The notes beneath the pieces are model-generated. The model saw only the letters and a program-made list of their open reading frames with translations. It made no database searches and had not been told where the DNA came from. A stretch of 9,633 nucleotides of DNA from an uncultured Prevotella sp. (lineage in GTDB: Bacteria; Bacteroidota; Bacteroidia; Bacteroidales; Bacteroidaceae), in assembly GCA_900770515.1 (NCBI GenBank), contig CAAHDP010000165.1, positions 1 through 9,633 of the forward strand, written 5' to 3'. The stretch's first letter is position 1. Each line of letters opens with the position of its first letter. Positions 1 to 6,933 of this stretch are shown piece by piece. Both the position numbers and the translations under genes were made by a program.

Positions 1-71
1 CACCCTTAGGGATTCGAACCCTAGACCCACTGATTAAGAGTCAGTTGCTCTACCAACTGAGCTAAGGGTGC
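1..71 (-). tRNA. tRNA-Lys (anticodon CUU), 3' end cut by window edge
   Basis: Read on the minus strand, the cloverleaf starts at base 71 with acceptor strand GCACCCT, then TA, a D-stem GCTC/GAGC, anticodon stem ACTGA/TCAGT with loop CTCTTAA (anticodon CTT, lysine AAG codons), a 5-nt variable loop, and T-stem TAGGG/CCCTA with loop TTCGAAT. The 3' acceptor strand reads AGGGTG at the first base of the window, so its last paired base (expected C) and the discriminator base lie outside. Base 71 is taken as the 5' end because this places TA at positions 8-9. The gene has its own strong promoter at 107-138 and lies downstream of the GHL10 hydrolase on the same strand. Confidence 0.96.
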
Positions 72-106
72 ATCTTCTTGATAGCCTCATTTCTGAATTG
101 CGAGTG

Positions 107-138
107 CAAAGGTACTACATTTTTTTGATTCCACCAAA
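107..138 (-). promoter_or_regulatory. Promoter of tRNA-Lys
   Basis: On the minus strand a -33 box TTTG (135-138) is followed after exactly 20 nt by a -7 box TACCTTTG (107-114). This matches the Bacteroidetes primary-sigma consensus TTTG-N19-21-TAnnTTTG. A-runs upstream (about 139-156) look like an UP-type element. The whole 86-156 block aligns without gaps to the tRNA-Asp promoter at 6884-6954 (57 of 71 bases identical). The block begins directly after the stop codon of the hydrolase gene. Confidence 0.88.
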
Positions 139-156
139 TTTTTTCGCAACTTTTTT

Positions 157-1911
157 CTATTTTTTTTTATTTTCTTTCTTGGTGAAGGTACCTAACAGGT
201 GTCTGGAACCCCTCTGATTGACCCCTGACAGGCGATATGTGCCAGCAGGTAATGTGTTGATATTCACTTTGTTGCCATTAATGAAGTATCTCTTTATTAC
301 CGTTCCTTGGAGCGTTTCTACCTCAGCAATCTTTGCATCTGTTTTTTTTGTAGTTTCTCCGAGATTTATCTTGTTGTCGTTGCAAACTAAGATTTTGGCA
401 GCACCATAATGTTGGTGATTTCTTAGGATGTCGGCCTGAAATTCTTGTGTTGCGGTGCTCTCTATGCCATATCCATCGGCAGAAGTAATGGCAAAATAGA
501 GTGGATGTTCATCGGTATCTACATTTCCAGTGATGCTGATATGCGTTCCTTGATGGCGCGCAGCTATCAAATTACGGGCATCAGTGACATCTACGGGGTA
601 GCTTCTGCTCGCATATACATTATTATATATATAGGGAGTTGCGATTTTACTACCATCCGTATATGTATTTATATTGCTCCATGATAGGCATAACTTTTCG
701 CCAGCTTTGGTTACTTTGAACTTTTGAGGCTGTGAAGGCTGTTTGTTGCTAGCCCATGTCATCGGTGGAACGAGTGAAGGATATGGATTAAACTGGTTGG
801 TGAAATCCAGAATGCCTTGTTTGTTGTCAAGCAGGAATTTGTTGCGAAAGAATGCGTAGCCCATTCCTAGGTTTCTGGTATGCTGCATCTCTGCGGTGAT
901 GTCTTTGATATTCCATTTACCTTCTCGTGGATCCAGAAAGTAGATACCCAGACCTGGAACCACTATCTTGCCGTGACTTTGTTCCTGCCAGTCGATAGCG
1001 AAAGGATAGAAATGTTCATCTTTGAAGTACATCATTGGAAAGAGTTCATCCATCAATCCATCTCGAAGCCAGCCTTGGGCATCTTGGCAAACCTTGGTGT
1101 TGGCATTCCAGCCGTTGCTTCTGTATCTGCTTAAGTCGTCGTATTTGCCGACTGGCGAGCAGCTCATCTTGATCCAAGGCTTCTGTGGCTTGACGGCATC
1201 ATAGATCTTCTGGACAATGTTCGTTATATAACGTCTGCCTTGTTCGCGACTAATCTTGATGTTCCAGGTCTCTGGATAACGGATATAATCTAGGTGGATT
1301 CCATCTATGTTATATCGGCTTGTGATTTCTCTGCATATTTGAGCGAGATAGTTGCCGGTGCGGCTGTCTTCTGGATTCATATATCCATCGGCCCCAATCT
1401 TGCGGATCAGCCCCGGAAACTTGTTTCGGAGTTTTTTGCATCCTAGTGCATTCCATTTGCCTACAGGGATGGTTACAATCCATGCGTGAAGTTCCATGCC
1501 ACGTTTGTGGCATTCATCAATGGCAAACTGTAATGCATCGTAGCCGGGACTTCTACCAGGAAATCCGGAAAGGCAACCATCCCATGGTTCGTAATCGGAA
1601 GGATATATCACGGTAGCCCTGATACGAGTCTGTAGAAGCACGGTATTGATATGTGCTTTTTGCAGGCGGTCAAGGATAGAGCAAAGCTCTTGCTTCTGTT
1701 TTTCTGCAGACAGAGAAGACTGAGCGTATGAATGAGGCCAATCTATACCTCCGATTGTGGTGAGCCATACGGCACGCACTTCGTGCTTGGGAGCTTGGTC
1801 GTTGAATACGATGCTAGTTGCTTTTTGTGTAGGTTCCTTGTATGTGTGGCTCTGTGCTTTTGAAGGCAAAACAGAGCACAAAAGGAAGAAAAATATCTTA
1901 ATTCTGTGCAT
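157..1911 (-). CDS. Secreted GHL10-type glycoside hydrolase (PF02638-like)
   Basis: Predicted 584-residue exported enzyme. Signal peptide: basic MHRIK, a hydrophobic core, then a likely cut after SKA (about residue 19). A TIM-barrel-like GHL10 domain spans about 43-375 and includes HEVRAVWLTT near its start and DGIHLDYIRYP at about 203-213, a hallmark of this family. Family members include Bacillus YngK and E. coli DigH (YddW), which cuts glycan strands stripped of stem peptides; a peptidoglycan or similar glycan substrate is inferred, not shown. A fibronectin-III-like region (about 395-495) and a small C-terminal beta domain (about 525-584) follow. The reading frame stays open 16 codons further upstream to 1959, but a promoter (1930-1960) lies inside that extension, so the ATG at 1909-1911 is chosen. 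The stop is TAG at 157-159, and no terminator is seen before tRNA-Lys. Confidence 0.88.
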   Translation of the reverse strand: MHRIKIFFFLLCSVLPSKAQSHTYKEPTQKATSIVFNDQAPKHEVRAVWLTTIGGIDWPHSYAQSSLSAEKQKQELCSILDRLQKAHINTVLLQTRIRATVIYPSDYEPWDGCLSGFPGRSPGYDALQFAIDECHKRGMELHAWIVTIPVGKWNALGCKKLRNKFPGLIRKIGADGYMNPEDSRTGNYLAQICREITSRYNIDGIHLDYIRYPETWNIKISREQGRRYITNIVQKIYDAVKPQKPWIKMSCSPVGKYDDLSRYRSNGWNANTKVCQDAQGWLRDGLMDELFPMMYFKDEHFYPFAIDWQEQSHGKIVVPGLGIYFLDPREGKWNIKDITAEMQHTRNLGMGYAFFRNKFLLDNKQGILDFTNQFNPYPSLVPPMTWASNKQPSQPQKFKVTKAGEKLCLSWSNINTYTDGSKIATPYIYNNVYASRSYPVDVTDARNLIAARHQGTHISITGNVDTDEHPLYFAITSADGYGIESTATQEFQADILRNHQHYGAAKILVCNDNKINLGETTKKTDAKIAEVETLQGTVIKRYFINGNKVNINTLPAGTYRLSGVNQRGSRHLLGTFTKKENKKK

Positions 1912-1929
1912 AATCTTACAATTTGGCAA

Positions 1930-1960
1930 CAAAGATACTGATATTTTTCCGTATTTCAAA
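1930..1960 (-). promoter_or_regulatory. Promoter of the GHL10 hydrolase gene
   Basis: On the minus strand TTTG (1957-1960), a 19-nt spacer, and TATCTTTG (1930-1937) match the Bacteroidetes TTTG-N19-21-TAnnTTTG pattern. Transcription should begin near 1922-1924, leaving a leader of only about 12 nt before the ATG at 1911. This fixes the start codon, because an upstream start at 1959 would lie before the transcript. The -33 end is within about 10 nt of the -7 box of the opposing cstA promoter. Confidence 0.78.
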
Positions 1961-1977
1961 TAAAAATAGTACTTTTG
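1946..1977 (+). promoter_or_regulatory. Probable promoter of the cstA operon
   Basis: The -7 box TACTTTTG (1970-1977) matches TAnnTTTG and is followed by CC, as is common in this phylum. The -33 box is weaker: TTTC at 1946-1949, 20 nt upstream, matches three of four bases of TTTG. Transcription would start near 1984, giving a leader of about 64 nt that contains the dyad at 1999-2013. The promoter interleaves with the opposing hydrolase promoter. Confidence 0.6.
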
Positions 1978-1998
1978 CCACTGAATAATTAAAAAACA

Positions 1999-2013
1999 TG
2001 TGATTTAATCACA
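1999..2013. promoter_or_regulatory. 15-nt perfect dyad in the cstA leader (possible operator)
   Basis: TGTGATT-T-AATCACA is a perfect inverted repeat with 7-nt arms. It lies about 15-30 nt downstream of the predicted cstA start of transcription and 34 nt before the ATG. The half-sites TGTGA/TCACA equal the CRP consensus halves, but the spacing is 5 rather than 6 nt; FNR-type spacing does not fit either. It could be a roadblock operator or an RNA hairpin (6-bp stem, TTA loop). The regulator is unknown. Confidence 0.45.
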
Positions 2014-2047
2014 AAATAGGAGAGAATTTTAAAAAAAATACAAGAAT

Positions 2048-3556
2048 ATGGTCAGTTTTATCATTAGTTTAGTGGCTCTTGTTTTGGGCTACATGCTTTA
2101 TGGAAAATTTGTGGCGAGAGTGTTCGGTCCTGATGACCGCCCTACGCCAGCAGTGACCAAAGCCGATGGTGTCGACTTCATGGTGCTGCCAAGTTGGAAA
2201 ATCTTTATGATTCAGTTTCTCAATATTGCGGGAACGGGACCAATTTTTGGAGCTATCATGGGTGCCTGGTATGGACCAGTGGCTTACCTGTGGGTTATCT
2301 TCGGATGTATCTTTGCAGGAGCCATGCATGATTACATGAGTGGTATGCTCAGTATCCGTAATGGTGGTGCAGGATTGCCTGAGTTAGTGGGTAAGTATCT
2401 CGGTGGGACTACAAAAAAGGTGATGCTGGTTTTCTCTGTATTGCTTTTGATGATGGTGGGTGCTGTATTCGTGTACAGTCCAGCTGTAATATTGAAAGAT
2501 ATATGGGGTAGTCAGATGATGTGGATATTAGTCATTTTCCTATACTATATCATAGCGACATTGTTGCCTATTGATAAGATTATCGGTAAGGTATATCCAC
2601 TCTTTGCTTTTTCGCTTCTGTTTATGGCTGGAGCGTTGATGATTGGCTTGTTCTTGAAATGGCCAACATTGCCTGAACTTTGGAGCAATCTGGATGATTG
2701 TAATCTGAATGAGAATCCTGCTTGGTTGGGTGCAGGGGAGTATATGAATGTTAATCCGTTATTCCCTTGTCTCTTTATTACCATTGCATGCGGTGCCATC
2801 AGTGGTTTTCATGCAACACAGAGTCCGTTGATGGCTCGTTGTATGAAGAATGAGAAGATGGGACGTCCTATATTCTATGGAGCGATGATTACAGAGGGTA
2901 TTGTTGCTTTGATTTGGGCTACGGTCTCCATGTACTTCTTCTACTATGGAGGATGGCGTGAATGCGTATCTCCTGAGGTGGCTCAAGAGTTTATTGCGCA
3001 GGCTGATGGAGGTAAGTCTCTCCTTCAGAATTTCACAGCTCCGCAAGTGGTAAAACTGGTTTGTTCCAGTTGGCTTGGTGTGGCTGGTGGTATTCTGGCT
3101 TTATTGGGAGTTGTTGCTGCTCCTATTACGAGTGGTGATACTGCTTTGAGAAGTGCACGCCTTATCATAGCTGAGTTTATCGGATTGGAACAACGCTCTA
3201 TGCGTAAGCGATTATATGTCTGCATACCATTGTTTGCTGCTACGGTGGGTATCTTGGTATGGCAGATGGAGAATCCGGATGGATTCAATATCATTTGGCA
3301 GTATTTTGGATGGGCTAATCAGACTTTGTCTGTATTTACCCTATGGACTATAACTGTTTATTTGGTACAACAGAAGAAACCGTTTATCATTACCTTGGTG
3401 CCAGCCTTGTTTATGACAGTGGTTTGTTCTACCTTCCTGTTGGTATCTCCGCAGGCTTTAGGACTTGGCGGAACTCTCGGGTATTCGGGTAGTATAATTA
3501 TCCTGGTGGTGGCATTGGTGTGGTTCTTCTCTTGGTTTAAGAAAAGAAAGAAATAA
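2048..3556 (+). CDS. cstA: Carbon starvation protein A family transporter
   Basis: A 502-residue polytopic inner-membrane protein. CstA hallmarks are clear: GTGPIFGA at about 62-69, GPVAYLWV at 76-83, FAGAMHDYMSG at 89-99, CGAISGFHATQSP at 248-260, PITSGDTALRSAR at 359-371 and YFGWANQTLS at 419-428. Family members (CstA, BtsT/YjiY) import peptides or pyruvate, often when preferred carbon runs out. This is the shorter form; E. coli CstA is about 700 residues. Repeated hydrophobic segments suggest a dozen or more helices, and the C-terminus is lysine-rich and probably cytoplasmic. A GGAGAG at 2019-2024 is too far (23 nt) from the ATG to act as a normal ribosome site. It is first in a run with the beta-barrel gene and recR. 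The exact substrate cannot be read from sequence. Confidence 0.95.
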   Translation: MVSFIISLVALVLGYMLYGKFVARVFGPDDRPTPAVTKADGVDFMVLPSWKIFMIQFLNIAGTGPIFGAIMGAWYGPVAYLWVIFGCIFAGAMHDYMSGMLSIRNGGAGLPELVGKYLGGTTKKVMLVFSVLLLMMVGAVFVYSPAVILKDIWGSQMMWILVIFLYYIIATLLPIDKIIGKVYPLFAFSLLFMAGALMIGLFLKWPTLPELWSNLDDCNLNENPAWLGAGEYMNVNPLFPCLFITIACGAISGFHATQSPLMARCMKNEKMGRPIFYGAMITEGIVALIWATVSMYFFYYGGWRECVSPEVAQEFIAQADGGKSLLQNFTAPQVVKLVCSSWLGVAGGILALLGVVAAPITSGDTALRSARLIIAEFIGLEQRSMRKRLYVCIPLFAATVGILVWQMENPDGFNIIWQYFGWANQTLSVFTLWTITVYLVQQKKPFIITLVPALFMTVVCSTFLLVSPQALGLGGTLGYSGSIIILVVALVWFFSWFKKRKK

Positions 3557-3578
3557 TTATTAACTAATACACATTATC

Positions 3579-4067
3579 ATGCGTATGAAAAAAATAGCTG
3601 TTGTGGCATTGGGACTGATGATGTCTGTCGCAGCCCATGCTCAGTTTGAAAGTGATAAAAAATATTGTGGTGCCTCATTGACGGGGTTGAATTTGAGTTA
3701 TAATGGCTCAGAGGAACTCAATCTTGGCATTCAGGCTAAGGCTGGATATTTTTTAGAAGATGATATGATGCTCTTTGCGCAAGCAGAGTATAAGCATTCT
3801 GGCTTAGACGGTGTGAAGGACTATTGGGCTTTAGGGGCTCAGGGTAGATATTATATAGAACAGAATGGTATTTATCTCGGTGCTGGTGTGAAATTGATTC
3901 ATACTGGTAGTTATAACGATGTGATGCCGGGTGTTGAGGTTGGATATGCGTTCTTCATCAGCAAGCAGGTTACAATAGAGCCGGCCGTATATTATGATCA
4001 GAGTTTTAAGAATCATTCCAATTATTCTACTGTAGGTCTGAAGGTTGGTATTGGTGTTTATTTATAA
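3579..4067 (+). CDS. Small outer-membrane beta-barrel protein
   Basis: A 162-residue protein with a clear signal peptide: MRMKKI, a hydrophobic stretch, and a likely cut after AHA (about residue 21). The mature part shows alternating polar/hydrophobic strands rich in Gly, Tyr and Phe (for example LGIQAKAGYFLE, LGAQGRYYIE, IYLGAGVKLI, VGLKVGIGVYL), consistent with an eight-stranded OmpX/OmpW-like barrel ending at a hydrophobic C-terminus. The family is judged from pattern, not a specific match. It starts 22 nt after cstA and ends 6 nt before recR, so it is very likely co-transcribed with both. ATG at 3585 is an alternative start, which would remove only two residues. A role as an outer-membrane pore or partner for CstA uptake is possible but unproven. 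Confidence 0.82.
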   Translation: MRMKKIAVVALGLMMSVAAHAQFESDKKYCGASLTGLNLSYNGSEELNLGIQAKAGYFLEDDMMLFAQAEYKHSGLDGVKDYWALGAQGRYYIEQNGIYLGAGVKLIHTGSYNDVMPGVEVGYAFFISKQVTIEPAVYYDQSFKNHSNYSTVGLKVGIGVYL

Positions 4068-4073
4068 TAGAAT

Positions 4074-4685
4074 ATGCAGCAACAGTTTTCGTCGGCATTG
4101 CTGGAGAAGGCGGTGGCTGAGTTTGCTAAGCTACCGGGCGTAGGGCGTAAGACCGCCTTGCGCCTTGTGCTTTTTATGCTCCGCCAGAGTGGGGAGGAGG
4201 TTGATCAGTTTGTCAATTCCATCTCTAAAATGAAGCGTGAAGTAAAGTATTGCCGTGTATGCCATAATATCAGCGATACGGATGTATGTCCTATTTGTTC
4301 CGATTCACGTCGGGATGCTACTACGATTTGTGTTGTAGAGAATGTACAGGATGTATTGGCTGTAGAGAACACTCAGCAGTTTCATGGTCTCTATCATGTG
4401 CTGGGAGGGGTTATCTCACCGATGGATGGAATTGGTCCTTCTGATATAGAAATCGATTCTTTAGTGCAGCGTGTGGCTGCAGGAGAAATCAAGGAGGTAA
4501 TCTTTGCTTTGAGTAGTACGATGGAGGGTGATACCACCAATTTCTACATATCCCGTAAGCTTGCTGATTTTCCGGTAAAACTATCGGTTATCGCCCGGGG
4601 AATCTCAGTAGGTGATGAATTGGAATATACGGATGAAGTTACACTGGGTAGAAGTATACTCAATCGTACTCCTTTCGAAAGATAA
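4074..4685 (+). CDS. recR: Recombination mediator protein RecR
   Basis: A 203-residue cytoplasmic protein of normal RecR length. The order of parts is standard: a helix-hairpin-helix at about 20-31 ([12 protein letters not shown]), a four-cysteine zinc finger (C60, C63, C72, C75), then a Toprim domain with [13 protein letters not shown] (86-98), HGLYHVLGG (104-112), a [10 protein letters not shown] segment (149-158) and the conserved tail [20 protein letters not shown] (174-193). RecR works with RecO and RecF to load RecA on SSB-coated gaps. It starts 6 nt after the barrel gene, so it probably depends on the cstA promoter or on one inside the upstream genes; I see none in the gap. Confidence 0.97.
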   Translation: MQQQFSSALLEKAVAEFAKLPGVGRKTALRLVLFMLRQSGEEVDQFVNSISKMKREVKYCRVCHNISDTDVCPICSDSRRDATTICVVENVQDVLAVENTQQFHGLYHVLGGVISPMDGIGPSDIEIDSLVQRVAAGEIKEVIFALSSTMEGDTTNFYISRKLADFPVKLSVIARGISVGDELEYTDEVTLGRSILNRTPFER

Positions 4686-4737
4686 TTATGTATAAAGGTA
4701 ATCAAATATTAAATCTACATATTATTAAATAATAGTA

Positions 4738-5166
4738 ATGAATATCAAGCAAGTACAACGAATATTATTGACTAATTTCTTCTTTATGGTTGTTGTTGCC
4801 TTGTTGTTGGTAGGTCTTTATGAGATGGAAATTCTGGCTCCTACTGATATGGCATCCGATGCAACCTTGATGTTTGTCATTCTCACTATGATGGAATTGG
4901 TAACCATCGTGGTCATTCCTGTAGCGTTGAAATTATTCAGTTTGAAGGCTATTCATCGTAAGTTGGTGAATCAAAAAGGTGATGCGCTTTTGCCTTGGGG
5001 TACAGCGCGTCTTAATATGCTTTGTCTACCGATGCTGGTTAATACTTTCATGTATTATCAGACGATGTCGCCAGCCTTCGGTTATATGGCAATAATTCTT
5101 TTTCTTTGTCTTTTCTTTGTTTATCCTAGTATTGGCAGATGCGAGGCTGAAGTTAGTGAAGATTGA
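4738..5166 (+). CDS. Four-helix membrane protein of unknown function
   Basis: A 142-residue protein I do not recognise. Hydrophobic stretches predict four transmembrane helices, at about 10-32, 42-68, 91-108 and 112-131, with a basic loop (KAIHRKLVNQKG) between helices 2 and 3 and an acidic C-terminus (EAEVSED). There is no signal peptide and no catalytic motif. It lies 52 nt after recR and 11 nt before the GT2 gene, so it is probably translated from the same mRNA as the glycosyltransferase. Its size and topology resemble GtrA-type helpers, but I see no sequence evidence for that family. Confidence 0.8.
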   Translation: MNIKQVQRILLTNFFFMVVVALLLVGLYEMEILAPTDMASDATLMFVILTMMELVTIVVIPVALKLFSLKAIHRKLVNQKGDALLPWGTARLNMLCLPMLVNTFMYYQTMSPAFGYMAIILFLCLFFVYPSIGRCEAEVSED

Positions 5167-5177
5167 TTTGTTGGCTT

Positions 5178-6278
5178 ATGAAATTATCTGTTATCATCGT
5201 AAACTATAATGTCAAGTATTATATAGACCAATGCATACGCTCTGTGTTGAAAGCCATTGATGTGGTCGACTCGGAGCGTAATGGAAATCTTGTGGAAGTA
5301 ATCGTAGTAGATAATCATTCTGCCGATGGATCCGTTGAGTATTTGGAAAAGCGTTATCCTAAGTCCCTTTATCCTATGCTGAGGATTGTGAGTAGTGTGC
5401 ATAATCTGGGCTTCGCCCGTGCCAACAACCTGGCTATTCGTCTGAGCAAGGGTGAGTATGTTCTATTGTTGAATCCTGATACTATTGTTGGTGAGCATGT
5501 TTTGGAGGAATGTCTCCGTTTTATGGATGCTCATACTGATGCAGGTGCTTTGGGGGTGAGAATGATAGGTGCTACAGGACAGGTGGCAATGGAAAGTAGG
5601 CGTGGCTTGCCTTCTCCGATGGTTGCCTTCTATAAAATGATGGGCTTTTGTGCCCGATGGCCAAAGAGCAAAGTGTTTGGCCGTTATTATATGGGCTATC
5701 TTCCTTGGGATGAACCTGCTCAAATCGAAGTAGTGAGCGGTGCCTTCTGTATGTTGCGCCGTCAAGCTATAGAGAAGGTAGGATTGCTTGATGAAGATTT
5801 CTTTATGTATGGTGAAGATATTGATCTTTCTTATCGTATATTAAAAGGAGGTTTTCATAACTATTATTTGCCTGTAGATATCTTACATTATAAAGGTGAG
5901 AGTACCGAGAAATCCAGTTTCAGATATGTTCACGTTTTTTATGAGGCGATGCTCATCTTCTTCCGAAAGCATTATTCGGGGATGTCCCTTTTGTTGAGCG
6001 TTCCCATCAAGATTGCCATTTACACCAAAGCTTCTGTGGCGTTGGTAAAGATGCTCTCTGAAAAAATGCGTAAGAGTTTGGGATTTTTCTCTCCGTCAAA
6101 AAGAGATGATGCCCAATATATATTATTTGATGCTGACGAGATGAGTTATGAGGATATATTCCGTGAATTTAAGCAAAAATCGGATAGGCAGGTGAAAGTA
6201 GCCATTTATACCAAGAGCATTGGTAAGGTGATAACTGACAGCTATGTAGTGGATAAGGAAGAAATGCCATATTTGTAA
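5178..6278 (+). CDS. Family 2 glycosyltransferase (WbbL/rhamnosyltransferase-like)
   Basis: A 366-residue GT-A fold enzyme, predicted to transfer a sugar from a nucleotide-sugar donor to a cell-surface glycan or lipid-linked acceptor. Motifs: SVIIVNYN at 4-11, VIVVDNHSADGS at 42-53, NLGFARANN at 76-84, the metal-binding stretch LLLNPDT at 96-102 (NPDT as the DxD equivalent), VSGAFCMLRR at 186-195 and GEDIDLSYR at 212-220. These match COG1216-type rhamnosyltransferase-like proteins. The donor and acceptor are unknown. A C-terminal extension of about 60 residues (300-366, with ILFDADEMSYEDIF) follows a probable membrane-associated helix region and is not part of the catalytic core. An upstream TTG at 5163 overlaps the previous stop codon; the ATG at 5178 directly before KLSVIIVNYN is preferred. 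Confidence 0.92.
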   Translation: MKLSVIIVNYNVKYYIDQCIRSVLKAIDVVDSERNGNLVEVIVVDNHSADGSVEYLEKRYPKSLYPMLRIVSSVHNLGFARANNLAIRLSKGEYVLLLNPDTIVGEHVLEECLRFMDAHTDAGALGVRMIGATGQVAMESRRGLPSPMVAFYKMMGFCARWPKSKVFGRYYMGYLPWDEPAQIEVVSGAFCMLRRQAIEKVGLLDEDFFMYGEDIDLSYRILKGGFHNYYLPVDILHYKGESTEKSSFRYVHVFYEAMLIFFRKHYSGMSLLLSVPIKIAIYTKASVALVKMLSEKMRKSLGFFSPSKRDDAQYILFDADEMSYEDIFREFKQKSDRQVKVAIYTKSIGKVITDSYVVDKEEMPYL

Positions 6279-6296
6279 TGAAGTAAAAATATATCG

Positions 6297-6332
6297 ATTT
6301 GTAATAATGTACGCACGTACATTATTATAAAT
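6297..6332. repeat. 36-nt near-perfect dyad between the GT2 and GNAT genes
   Basis: The 26-nt core 6302-6327 is a perfect inverted repeat (TAATAATGTACG, CA, CGTACATTATTA). Pairing extends outward through ATTTG/TAAAT with one G-U pair, giving a 16-bp stem and GCAC loop if transcribed. It starts 18 nt after the GT2 stop and ends 22 nt before the acetyltransferase ATG. There is no T-run after it on the plus strand, so it is not a standard intrinsic terminator. An operator for a dimeric regulator or an mRNA-stabilising/processing hairpin are the main alternatives. Confidence 0.8.
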
Positions 6333-6354
6333 ATAAAGAAAAAGTCCTTGCACT

Positions 6355-6885
6355 ATGAATGAAATAAATGATAAAGGCAGTAAACCTCTGGTTTATTTGC
6401 GAGCTTTGGAGATGGAGGATCTTGAATTCCTCTATAAAATAGAAAATGATAGAAGTTTGTGGGGAGTAGGGTGTACTAATGTACCTTATTCTCGCCAAAT
6501 GCTGATTGATTATATAGCCAGTGCTTCGGCAGATATTTATGCAGACCGCCAAATGCGTCTTATTATTGAAGATGGACAGCAGAAAACGGTAGGTATGATA
6601 GACCTGATAAATTTTGATCCCCGTCATCTTCGTGCCGAAATTGGCATTGTTATCAAGGATGAAGCTCGTGGAAAAGGGTATGCTCAAGAGGCAATTCGGC
6701 AATTATTGGTATATTCTAAGGAAATTTTACACCTCCATCAGTTGTATGCTATTGTCTCTACTAAAAATGAGAAAGCATCGAAAATGTTGCATTCTGTAGG
6801 CTTTGAAGGTAGTAAAATACTCAAAGAATGGCTATTTGAGGGTGATTTTTACGTAGATGCCTATCTTTTTCAATGTTTTTTGTAA
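6355..6885 (+). CDS. GNAT acetyltransferase, SpeG/RimJ-like
   Basis: A 176-residue cytoplasmic acetyl-CoA-dependent N-acetyltransferase. It has the GNAT order: VYLRALEMEDLEFLY (13-27), the beta-4 region RAEIGIVI (93-100), the acetyl-CoA pyrophosphate loop EARGKGYAQEA (103-113), and NEKASKMLHSVGF (138-150). Overall layout and length resemble SpeG (spermidine acetyltransferase) and RimJ/RimL proteins, so polyamine, protein N-terminus or sugar amine are all possible acceptors. It lies 76 nt after the GT2 gene beyond the dyad and has no recognisable promoter, so read-through from upstream is likely. Its TAA stop (6883-6885) abuts the tRNA-Asp promoter cassette. The codons are AT-richer than in the symporter and peptidase genes. 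Confidence 0.9.
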   Translation: MNEINDKGSKPLVYLRALEMEDLEFLYKIENDRSLWGVGCTNVPYSRQMLIDYIASASADIYADRQMRLIIEDGQQKTVGMIDLINFDPRHLRAEIGIVIKDEARGKGYAQEAIRQLLVYSKEILHLHQLYAIVSTKNEKASKMLHSVGFEGSKILKEWLFEGDFYVDAYLFQCFL

Positions 6886-6901
6886 AAAAGTTGCAGAAAA
6901 A

Positions 6902-6933
6902 TTTGGTGGAGTCATTTTTTTGTAGTACCTTTG
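6902..6933 (+). promoter_or_regulatory. Promoter of the tRNA-Asp operon
   Basis: TTTG (6902-6905), a 20-nt spacer, and TACCTTTG (6926-6933) match the Bacteroidetes promoter pattern. An A-rich stretch upstream (6884-6901) suggests an UP-type element. The block 6884-6954 is a gapless partial copy of the tRNA-Lys promoter region (57 of 71 bases identical). Transcription should start near 6940, about 43 nt before the first tRNA. Confidence 0.9.

Noticed and set aside
1..71. tRNA-Lys as an integration site for a mobile element
   Set aside because: The 3' end of the tRNA lies at the window edge, and no integrase, att-like duplication or foreign-looking DNA is visible here.
445..1204. Plus-strand open frames of 60-84 codons within the hydrolase gene
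   Set aside because: They lie antisense to a clearly coding gene with recognisable domains, have no promoter or domain of their own, and are shadows of its codon pattern.
4720..4734. 15-nt palindrome TATTATT-A-AATAATA before the four-helix protein gene
   Set aside because: It is made only of A and T in a very AT-rich gap, so chance is a sufficient explanation; no promoter boxes or T-run go with it.
4738..5166. Annotation of the four-helix protein as a GtrA-type flippase
   Set aside because: Only size, helix count and proximity to a glycosyltransferase agree; no GtrA sequence features are visible.
6297..6332. Possible XerCD dif site, because the right end TTATTATAAAT resembles a XerD arm
   Set aside because: The other arm does not resemble a XerC arm in either orientation, and the long perfect symmetry is not typical of dif.
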